Origin: DYTO01 sp040757795
Lineage (GTDB): Archaea; Hadarchaeota; Hadarchaeia; Hadarchaeales; Hadarchaeaceae
NCBI GenBank assembly: GCA_040757795.1
Contig: JBFLWG010000054.1
Span: 1-6,570, forward strand
Length of the DNA stretch: 6,570 nt
Direction: 5' to 3'
Shown here: positions 1-5,511 of the stretch, in pieces
Numbering within the stretch: the first letter of the stretch is position 1
Layout of the letters: each line of letters starts with the position of its first letter
The notes under the pieces: model-generated
What the model saw: only the letters and a program-made list of their open reading frames with translations
Told to the model about the DNA's origin: nothing
The model's database searches: none
Program-made: the position numbers and the translations under genes

Positions 1-1
1 C

Positions 2-3000
2 TCATTCACGTTCCTGCTCGACCAGGAAGGTTTCTACCAGTTCTACTCGAGGGCATGGGACGACAGGACCAACTACGAGAACGCCCCTGACAACGAAGAC
101 ACAGGGTGCGGGTACGACTTCACTGTACCTGGAACACCAACCCCCACATCTCCAGAAAACGGCTCGGCCGTGACCACACCCACCCCGACGTTAATCTGGA
201 CCAGCGTGAGCGACCTCTCCGGAGTTGTGTATGAGCTTGTGATCGACGACGAAAACAGCTTCACAACCCCATATGTCTACTACAAGACTCAAATTTCAGA
301 GAACTCCACAATTGAAAACTCACTTGGGGCGGCTACATTTTACTGGCGCGTGAGGGCTGTGAATGGCGCTAGCTTGGCAGGAAACTGGTCAGGCGGCTTC
401 ACATTCACTGTCACAAACGTCTGGCGCGAGGTGGAAACATGGACTGGCACGGTAAGCGCCACGACTCAGTGGAAAGCAGTCGAGACCTGGACTGGCACGA
501 TAACAACCCAGCCCGCCGCCGGATGGCAAAGCGTGGATAGTTGGAGCGGGACAATCATTACTACCGCCAACCAGTGGCAGGTCGTCGAAACCTGGACTGG
601 AACGGCCTCTGCAACTGGTGCCTGGAAGGCCGTGGAGAGCTGGGCTGGGACAATAACTACTTTAACAAACTACTGGAGAGCCGCAGAGACCTGGAATGGA
701 ACAGTACAGGCAACTGCCTTCTGGAAAGTTGTGGAAAGCTGGGCCGGCACAGTGACAACAACTACTGGATGGAGCACTGTTGAAACTTGGACAGGCAGTA
801 TCACAACACCTGCCATAGCGTGGACAGCAATTGAAACCTGGAGTGGGACTCTCACAACTGCCGCAGGGTGGAAAGCGGTTGAGACTTGGTTGGTAACAGT
901 TCAAGCCGTGACCCCCGGGTGGCTTGCTGTCGAGGGCTGGACAGGGACAGCCAGCGCAGCCATACCAGCTCCTGAGCTCATCTCGCCATCAAACGGATCC
1001 AGCACAGGCGACAGCACTCCAACATTCGACTGGGACAACACCACACAAGTGGACAACTTTGAACTCCAGGTCGACGACGACGCCAACTTCTCATCTCCAG
1101 CAATAACATCTACAACAACGGCAAGCGACTTAACTCCTGGGGCCTCCCTGCCGGACGGCACCTATCGCTGGAGGGTGCGCGCGTTCAGGGGCGGCGAGAA
1201 CTCGGCCTGGTCAAGCGTTTGGTTGTTCACCGTGAGCACAGCTGGACCTGGGCCAGGACCGGGACCTGGACCTGGGCCAGGACCGTCACCAGACTTCAGC
1301 ATCTCGGCAAGCCCGACAACCGGAGATGTGTCCCAGGGCAGCTCGACGCAGGCCACCATTACAATAACGCCCAGCGGAGGCTACAGCTACACAGTCTCCC
1401 TCAGCGCGACCGGCCTGCCCAGCGGAGTCTCCATAAGCTTCACGCCAGAAAACGGCACATCCTTCACCTCGACCATGAACGTTGTTGTGAACAGGAACAC
1501 CCAGGTGGGAAGCTACACAATAACAATCGCGGGAATAGGAACCGACGGCAAAACACACACCACAACATTCACCCTTAAAGTCACGGAATTGCCGGTTGGT
1601 CTGCCAACATCATCTGTGAGCGCCATCACGCCATTCTGGCAGGTTTCAGTGCCGTCCACTGTGTCGGCGATAGCAAGCGACAACGATGGCTTCGTGGCCA
1701 GCGTGACACTCTACTACCGCTACTCAGCTGACAACTTGACTTGGGACAACTGGGCGGCCTTCAGCATGGACACCGCTTCCCCGTGGTCTTGGAGCTTCAC
1801 GGCACCGAGAGGACAGGGATACTATGAATTTTACTCTGTGGCCAGGGACAACGAAAACAACCTTGAGCCGGCCACCGCGCAGGTGCAGGCAAGGTGCGGC
1901 GTCGACACGACCCCGCCGGCTGCGCCAATACTAGTGGCTCCGTCAGAAATCTCAAACACGGGCGCGCCCAAGTTTGACTGGTCTGACATGGCGGAACTTT
2001 CCGGCGTCAGCTACACTCTGGAAGTCAGCACTGGAATCAGCATGACAACACTCACTTTGAGAAGGACGGGAGTTTCCGCATCCGAACACTCGTTGAGCGC
2101 TCTAGAAACATTGGCGGCTGGAATGTACTACTGGCGCGTCCAAGCTCAGGACGGCGCTGGAAACTCTGGCGCATGGTCTGTAACCCGGGCGCTGTACATA
2201 ACTTCCGCACCTGTGCCGACCGTGACCATCGAAAAGCTGTCGGCTGGTGGAACCGGAACACTCGACTTCACCCGATACGGCATCTTCATAACTAAAGTGA
2301 CGATAACCGCCAAGCAGGAAGTCTCCGGCGGGGAAGCCAAGGCGACGCAAATCTCGATAGATGAATTCGTCCAAAAGCCGGAATGGGCTTCAGCGCTGGA
2401 GAACATGCATGTGTACCACTACTTTGGCATAGTCAGCAGCACCATCACGAACGAGGACATCGGCTCGGCGAGAATAGAATTCAGGGTGACAAGGGACTGG
2501 GCTGCCCAGAGGGAGCTTGACGAGAACTCAATTGTAATGTACAGGTGGAACGGCAGCATGTGGGAGAACCTGCAGACTAGGTTCCAGCGGACCGACTCCG
2601 ACTTCATGTACTTCGAGGCGGAGTCCGCGGGGCTCTCCCTGTTCGCCGCGGGCGGTAAAAAGGTGGAAACGCTTGTAATCGTGCCACTCCCGCCGTTCTT
2701 AATCTACGCCCTGCTCACGATGTTCGGCGTCATAGGGGCCGGTTTCGGGTACTGGACCTACATGAGCAAGATCCGCCGCATCCCGCAGGTGGTCCCGCTC
2801 AGGCGCCTTGCCCAGACCTCACGCCCGGCACCGGCCATTCCAAAGCCAATCATCCCGACCATCTCGGTTGAAATGCTGCAGCCAGCGCCTGTGACAGCAA
2901 CTGCCGGGGTGACGACAGAAGCCGAGCCTGTACCAATCACCACCCCTGCGTTCAAGCCAAAGATAACTCCTCATGCCGAGACTCTCACGGCGCTGAAGAA

Positions 3001-3310
3001 AATCGGCGCTCCTGCGAGGGCCCCATCCATCCCGAAGGTCCCAGGCGTCATCAGCGGCCCAGCCCCGATCTCTCTGACCCAGCTTGCAAAGGTTGTGAGG
3101 CCGGTAACCCCCGCCACGTCGCTGGATGAGCTTGCCAGGATCACCAAGGGCGCCCCAGCCATCCCGGTGAAAAGCCTTCAGGTGACCGTCAAACCAATCG
3201 AGCCGGCGGTGGCGCTCGAGATGTTGAAGAGAAAAATAGAAACAGAACAACGCACGGACGGTGGAACTCGCCCACCAAAGGCCAAAAAACACAGCAGGAA
3301 AAAAAGATAA
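2..3310 (+). CDS. Large modular archaeal surface protein (C-terminal 1102 residues), membrane-anchored with cytosolic tail; 5' end missing
   Basis: The frame is open from base 2, so the true start lies upstream; the GTG at 170 is an internal valine. Visible order by base: end of an Ig-like domain (2-124, GFYQFYS motif); FN3-like domain (125-418, ending in a YWRVRAVNG strand); Trp-rich repeats (422-961); FN3-like (962-1234, YRWRVRAF); Gly-Pro linker (1244-1291); Ig-like beta domain (1292-1585); second Ig-like domain (about 1600-1905, GYYEFYS and a single Cys before VDTTPP); FN3-like (1907-2206, YYWRVQAQDGAGN); PGF-pre-PGF domain (2213-2656); membrane segment (2672-2764); Lys-rich tail to the TAA stop. 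About ten N-x-S/T sequons lie before the membrane segment and fit an N-glycosylated exterior. No enzymatic domain is visible, so an adhesion, stalk or cell-envelope role is inferred. The ligand is unknown. Confidence 0.9.
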   Translation, partial: SFTFLLDQEGFYQFYSRAWDDRTNYENAPDNEDTGCGYDFTVPGTPTPTSPENGSAVTTPTPTLIWTSVSDLSGVVYELVIDDENSFTTPYVYYKTQISENSTIENSLGAATFYWRVRAVNGASLAGNWSGGFTFTVTNVWREVETWTGTVSATTQWKAVETWTGTITTQPAAGWQSVDSWSGTIITTANQWQVVETWTGTASATGAWKAVESWAGTITTLTNYWRAAETWNGTVQATAFWKVVESWAGTVTTTTGWSTVETWTGSITTPAIAWTAIETWSGTLTTAAGWKAVETWLVTVQAVTPGWLAVEGWTGTASAAIPAPELISPSNGSSTGDSTPTFDWDNTTQVDNFELQVDDDANFSSPAITSTTTASDLTPGASLPDGTYRWRVRAFRGGENSAWSSVWLFTVSTAGPGPGPGPGPGPGPSPDFSISASPTTGDVSQGSSTQATITITPSGGYSYTVSLSATGLPSGVSISFTPENGTSFTSTMNVVVNRNTQVGSYTITIAGIGTDGKTHTTTFTLKVTELPVGLPTSSVSAITPFWQVSVPSTVSAIASDNDGFVASVTLYYRYSADNLTWDNWAAFSMDTASPWSWSFTAPRGQGYYEFYSVARDNENNLEPATAQVQARCGVDTTPPAAPILVAPSEISNTGAPKFDWSDMAELSGVSYTLEVSTGISMTTLTLRRTGVSASEHSLSALETLAAGMYYWRVQAQDGAGNSGAWSVTRALYITSAPVPTVTIEKLSAGGTGTLDFTRYGIFITKVTITAKQEVSGGEAKATQISIDEFVQKPEWASALENMHVYHYFGIVSSTITNEDIGSARIEFRVTRDWAAQRELDENSIVMYRWNGSMWENLQTRFQRTDSDFMYFEAESAGLSLFAAGGKKVETLVIVPLPPFLIYALLTMFGVIGAGFGYWTYMSKIRRIPQVVPLRRLAQTSRPAPAIPKPIIPTISVEMLQPAPVTATAGVTTEAEPVPITTPAFKPKITPHAETLTALKKIGAPARAPSIPKVPGVISGPAPISLTQLAKVVRPVTPATSLDELARITKGAPAIPVKSLQVTVKPIEPAVALEMLKRKIETEQRTDGGTRPPKAKKHSRKKR
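422..961 (+). repeat. Eleven tandem Trp-rich repeats of 14-18 residues (W-x3-E-[TS]-W-x-G-T)
   Basis: The coding sequence holds eleven in-frame copies, 180 codons in all, with lengths 16, 18, 17, 16, 17, 16, 16, 17, 16, 17 and 14. Trp at positions 1 and 7 is present in every copy. Position 5 is Glu in ten copies and Asp in one. Gly-Thr follows at positions 9-10 except in copy 8 (Gly-Ser) and copy 10 (LVT). The rest is a Thr/Ala-rich loop such as VSATTQ or ITTLTNY. The DNA copies are clearly diverged, so this is an old array selected at protein level rather than a recent satellite. The pattern suggests two short beta strands per unit, as in a beta-solenoid or propeller-like fold, which is inference. 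I do not recognise a named domain. Confidence 0.92.
1244..1291 (+). repeat. (Gly-Pro)7-Ser-Pro linker with a 17-base direct repeat
   Basis: Codons 1244-1285 read (GP)7 followed by SP. At DNA level GGACCTGGGCCAGGACC occurs at 1244-1260 and again at 1268-1284. Each copy contains CCTGG-G-CCAGG, a short inverted repeat. This is a flexible extended hinge between the FN3-like domain and the next Ig-like domain. Its length could vary by slippage or recombination between the two copies. Confidence 0.9.
2213..2656 (+). other. PGF-pre-PGF domain within the surface protein
   Basis: These 148 residues run from VTIEKLSAGG to SLFAAGG. Family features I recognise are the VYHYFGI strand, the TNEDIGSARIEFRV segment, a Trp after TRD, the IVMYRWNGSMWENL strand pair and the closing FEAESAGLSLFAA. 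In other archaeal surface proteins this domain usually sits just before a Thr-rich stretch and a PGF-CTERM archaeosortase signal. No PGF tripeptide follows here. The identification is from memory of the family and was not searched. Confidence 0.8.
2672..3307 (+). other. Transmembrane segment and 181-residue Pro/Ala/Lys-rich cytosolic tail of the surface protein
   Basis: Bases 2672-2764 encode about 31 mostly hydrophobic residues (LIVPLPPFLIYALL, then TMFGVIGAGFGYW), followed at once by SKIRR, which places the C-terminus in the cytosol by the positive-inside rule. The tail (2765-3307) is predicted to be disordered, rich in Pro and Ala, and ends in the basic KAKKHSRKKR. Spaced along it are short motifs of the form [S/T/A][L/V]xxL: SVEML, TLTALKKI, SLTQLAKV, SLDELARI and ALEMLKRKI, separated by Pro-rich linkers. 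These look like repeated helical docking sites, but no partner can be read from the sequence. Confidence 0.75.
3284..3305 (-). terminator. Probable oligo-T terminator for the minus-strand HTH-ATPase operon
   Basis: On the minus strand, just past the ATPase stop codon, the sequence runs T7 (complement of 3299-3305) and then T6 (complement of 3284-3289). Archaeal RNA polymerase commonly terminates at such T-rich tracts without a hairpin. The tracts lie inside the last codons of the convergent surface gene, where the same bases encode the Lys-rich end. No comparable T tract follows the surface gene on the plus strand. Confidence 0.5.
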
Positions 3311-4120
3311 TTAACCAGGGCCAGCCATCGACTCGAACTTCGGGGCCAGCTTCGTCGGCTTTATGTCCATCTTGAGTATTTCCTGAGCCACTTTCTTCAA
3401 GGACAGGCTCGCTTGGGCCTCAGGGTACGCCGCGATAACAGGGAGGTCGCGCCTGAAGGCGTCCTCGACCATCTCATCGTCCTCCACCATCCCTATCACA
3501 GGAGCTATCTTGCTGGCGTGCTCGACCCAGTCGTCCATCATGGCCCCGCGCGGTACCCTGTTTATCACCACCCCGACGCTCTGAGCGCCCATAAGCTGCT
3601 TCAGGCCGGCGGCTGTCTGGCTTGCCGAAAAGACAGAGTCCACATCAGGATTGACTACAAATACTAGAACGTCTGCTATGGCCGTCAATATCAGGTGCTC
3701 GAAGCTAACGGAAGCTGGCGTGTCGACCACTATGTACGTGAAGTTCTTCCTGAGTTTCGCGATCATCCTTTCAAACCTGTTGATGGTGTGCTCCACAAAC
3801 CCGATCATGTCCCTGCTCCCCGGAGGCAGGAACCTCCCGCCCGCCGGAAGTACCGCCAGCTTGGGGAACATCGGCTTCCCGCCGGCCATCAGCTGGGAGA
3901 GGTAGATCGCGTCCGAAAGAGCATGCTTGCCCTCCAGAACATGCGAGAGGGTGACGTCGGCGCCGGGGCACAGCTTCAGCTCCACTGTTCTTACATGCGT
4001 GTCCCCGTCTATCAGCAGCACCATGCCGTTCTGGAGCTTGCTCAGCCACGCCGACAGCCCCATTGAAACTGTGGACTTTCCCACGCCGCCTTTCGTCCCC
4101 ATGACTGAAATTATCGGCAC
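3311..4120 (-). CDS. MinD/ParA-family deviant Walker ATPase
   Basis: This 269-residue P-loop ATPase of the SIMIBI class has all the core motifs. The deviant Walker A is KGGVGKST at residues 10-17, with the signature lysine K10 and the P-loop lysine K15. The switch/A' motif is LLIDGDT with D38 and D40, and Walker B is IVVDTPAS with D133. A later INRV strand is where this family contacts the adenine. These proteins form ATP-dependent dimers that position cell components such as division machinery, chromosomes or appendages. The GTG start at 4118-4120 gives MPIISVMGTKGG, a normal MinD-like beginning; the ATG six codons on is less likely. I see no clear C-terminal membrane-targeting helix. The gene begins 4 bases after the HTH gene stops, so they are surely co-transcribed. 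Target or cargo cannot be determined. Confidence 0.88.
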   Translation of the reverse strand: MPIISVMGTKGGVGKSTVSMGLSAWLSKLQNGMVLLIDGDTHVRTVELKLCPGADVTLSHVLEGKHALSDAIYLSQLMAGGKPMFPKLAVLPAGGRFLPPGSRDMIGFVEHTINRFERMIAKLRKNFTYIVVDTPASVSFEHLILTAIADVLVFVVNPDVDSVFSASQTAAGLKQLMGAQSVGVVINRVPRGAMMDDWVEHASKIAPVIGMVEDDEMVEDAFRRDLPVIAAYPEAQASLSLKKVAQEILKMDIKPTKLAPKFESMAGPG

Positions 4121-4124
4121 TTCA

Positions 4125-4541
4125 TCACTCTTGGGGCTTCCTGCCCTTGAAAATTTTCTCGAGCTCTTTCCGGAGGTCCTGCCCGGGCGGAGAAGTGGGG
4201 TTCCTTACCTGTACCCTCATGTCCGAAGCCCTGTGGACTAGCTTCAGCCTCTTCGGGTTGACTGGGTCGAACTCAAACCTGAGAAGATCGGCCTCCTCTA
4301 GCTGCTGGAGGTGGTATCTGATGAGCACGTTCGTGATGTTTCTCTTGAAGAAGCCGCTCGCACGCTTCGCGAGCTCCGCCTGCCTGAGCGGCCCCTTCCC
4401 TATTTCAAGGTAAATCCACTGCCTGATCGGGTCGGCCAATGACTCCGCAACCTGGAACGCCTTCTCCATGTTCAGCGTTTGCCACTCTGCCTCCTCAGCC
4501 CCTTCGAAGAGCTTTGTTGGCCTCCCTTTTTCAACTTCCAT
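4125..4541 (-). CDS. ArsR-like winged helix-turn-helix DNA-binding protein
   Basis: This 138-residue protein has an ArsR-type winged-helix domain at about residues 27-105. The first helix holds SLADPIRQWIYLEI, matching the family's 'LSDPxRxxIL' pattern. The second helix is QAELAKRA, the recognition helix lies around NVLIRYHLQQLEEADLL, and the wing is FEFDPVNPKRLKLV. An acidic N-terminal arm and a basic C-terminal end (KELEKIFKGRKPQE) flank it. No Cys metal-binding motif is present, so metal sensing is unlikely. It is the first gene of an operon with the MinD/ParA-like ATPase and lies beside a perfect AT-rich inverted repeat in its own promoter, which suggests autoregulation. With the ATPase it could instead act as the DNA-binding half of a partition-type pair; both ideas are inference. 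Confidence 0.85.
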   Translation of the reverse strand: MEVEKGRPTKLFEGAEEAEWQTLNMEKAFQVAESLADPIRQWIYLEIGKGPLRQAELAKRASGFFKRNITNVLIRYHLQQLEEADLLRFEFDPVNPKRLKLVHRASDMRVQVRNPTSPPGQDLRKELEKIFKGRKPQE

Positions 4542-4569
4542 TTTTCACAGATATTCTTTCTTTCTTCTC

Positions 4570-4587
4570 GTATAAAAAGTTTTATAC
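4570..4587. promoter_or_regulatory. Perfect 8-2-8 inverted TATA repeat in the divergent promoter; TATA box of the HTH operon
   Basis: GTATAAAA-AG-TTTTATAC is a perfect inverted repeat between two divergent transcription units. On the minus strand GTATAAAAC is preceded by the purine-rich AAATCAA, a plausible BRE. That box would place the start of transcription about 15 bases before the HTH start codon at 4541. On the plus strand TATAAAAA (4571-4578) lacks a purine-rich upstream element, so that direction is less convincing. The symmetry also suits a dimeric regulator, for example the adjacent winged-HTH protein. Confidence 0.6.
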
Positions 4588-4591
4588 TTGA

Positions 4592-4599
4592 TTTAAAAC
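4592..4599 (+). promoter_or_regulatory. Possible TATA box for the Trm5-like gene
   Basis: TTTAAAAC lies about 25-30 bases upstream of the G-rich stretch at 4621, where transcription could start. That would give a leader of about 46 bases containing the hairpin at 4627-4654. The competing box at 4571-4578 would instead start transcription near 4601, at an in-frame ATG at 4602. Confidence 0.4.
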
Positions 4600-4626
4600 A
4601 AATGTTACTTTGTATAATCAGGGCGG

Positions 4627-4654
4627 GGACCTCCAGATTTAAGGCTGGAGGACC
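4627..4654 (+). promoter_or_regulatory. Leader hairpin covering the Shine-Dalgarno of the Trm5-like gene
   Basis: CCTCCAG (4630-4636) pairs perfectly with CTGGAGG (4645-4651) across the 8-base loop ATTTAAGG. After an A-A mismatch, two further G-C pairs extend the stem (4627-4628 with 4653-4654). The 3' arm contains GGAGG (4647-4651), the only good ribosome-binding sequence before the likely starts. Folding would hide it, which suggests translational control or temperature sensing; function is inferred. Confidence 0.5.
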
Positions 4655-4667
4655 ACATTTTTTGAGC

Positions 4668-5507
4668 ATGACAGGAAACATTCGACAAGCGCTGGCCGGG
4701 CAACTTTCGGGGGACGAGCTGAAGCTCCTGCGGGCTTTTGACATCGTGGGGGACATCGCAGTGATAAAAGTACCGGCGCAACTTCTGCCTAAAAAACACC
4801 AAATCGGCGAAGCGATAATGAAGGTCCACAAGCAGGTGAAAACGGTGCTGAATCAGACGGGTCCGGTAAAGGGGGAGTTCAGGACCAGGGGGCTGGAGTT
4901 AATCGCGGGGAAACCAAAAACAACCACGACCTACTTTGAGAGCGGATGCTCAATCAAGGCAGACTTGGCAAAGGCGTATTTTTCCCCGAGGCTGGCTGGC
5001 GAGAGGCTCAGGATAGCCGGAATGATATCTTCAGGGGAGGTCGTGCTGAACATGTTCGCGGGGGTGGGGAGTTATTCAATTGTCGCTGCAAAAAAAAGCG
5101 CGGCCGCCAAGATTTATTCAGTGGACAAGAACCCGGACGCCTTCAATCTGATGGTTGAAAACATAAGGATAAACAGGGTTGGGGACAGGGTGATCCCTCT
5201 TCTCGGCGACGCGAGATACATCGCGGGGGAAAATCTGAAGGGCGCAGTTGACCGGGTGATAATGCCGTTGCCCGAGCTTGGCAGGGAATTCCTCGAAGTC
5301 GCGCTGGATGCCCTTAAGCCGAGTGGGGGGGTGGTCCACTTTTACGACCTGGGGCAGGAGCCGGATGTCTTCGGGCCCTCGGCCGACTTCGCGAGGGGCC
5401 TGGCCACAAGAAGAGGCATGGAAGCCACCCTGCTTGGTCAGCGAAAAATCAGGTCTTACGCCACCCGCTGTTACCATATAGCCCTGGACATTCTCTTTCA
5501 AAGGTAG
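4668..5507 (+). CDS. Trm5/Taw2-family (COG2520) class I SAM-dependent tRNA-modifying enzyme, probable tRNA m1G37 methyltransferase
   Basis: Counting from ATG 4668 it has 279 residues, the short form lacking an N-terminal D1 domain. The D2 region (about residues 20-100) carries FDIVGDIAVIKVP, VKTVLNQTGPVKGEFRTR and ESGCSIKADLAKAYFSPRL. GER at 111-113 holds the Glu/Arg pair that I recall as catalytic in Trm5. The SAM-binding Rossmann fold follows: NMFAGVGSYSI (128-138), VDKNP (152-156), ENIRINRV and GDAR (180-183). MPLP (199-202) stands where many Trm5 proteins have MNLP. The C-terminal RSYATRCYHIALDI matches the family ending. Expected role is N1-methylation of G37 in tRNA using SAM; a Taw2-like wyosine role is the alternative. 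The in-frame ATG at 4479 would overlap the divergent HTH gene; TTG 4662 sits 10 bases after GGAGG and could be the true start, while ATG 4602 adds unfamiliar sequence. Confidence 0.85.
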   Translation: MTGNIRQALAGQLSGDELKLLRAFDIVGDIAVIKVPAQLLPKKHQIGEAIMKVHKQVKTVLNQTGPVKGEFRTRGLELIAGKPKTTTTYFESGCSIKADLAKAYFSPRLAGERLRIAGMISSGEVVLNMFAGVGSYSIVAAKKSAAAKIYSVDKNPDAFNLMVENIRINRVGDRVIPLLGDARYIAGENLKGAVDRVIMPLPELGREFLEVALDALKPSGGVVHFYDLGQEPDVFGPSADFARGLATRRGMEATLLGQRKIRSYATRCYHIALDILFQR

Positions 5508-5511
5508 TCAG

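Noticed and set aside
170..172. GTG as the start of the large surface protein.
   Set aside because: The same frame is open back to base 2 and encodes the end of an Ig-like domain running into the FN3-like domain, so this is an internal valine.
422..961. CRISPR or recent DNA satellite in the repeated region.
   Set aside because: Repeats are conserved in protein but not in DNA, vary in length by codons, and lie within one open frame; there are no identical direct repeats with unique spacers.
1244..1284. Stem-loop or regulatory palindrome around CCTGGGCCAGG.
   Set aside because: It lies within a coding Gly-Pro linker, where GGN-CCN alternation produces such symmetry automatically.
2819..3292. 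A 157-residue minus-strand reading frame opposite the surface-protein tail, and other long antisense frames across 662-2607.
   Set aside because: Their proteins have no recognisable motifs and erratic composition. They are by-products of GC-rich codon use in the real gene on the plus strand.
4479..4667. Extended N-terminus of the Trm5-like protein starting at ATG 4479.
   Set aside because: It would overlap the divergent HTH gene and run through the shared promoter; the added residues look like no family domain, while homology-like sequence starts after 4668.
4542..4667. A tRNA or small RNA gene in the only real intergenic gap.
   Set aside because: There is no cloverleaf or TpsiC-like sequence; the only structure is the single leader hairpin, explained better as part of the downstream mRNA.
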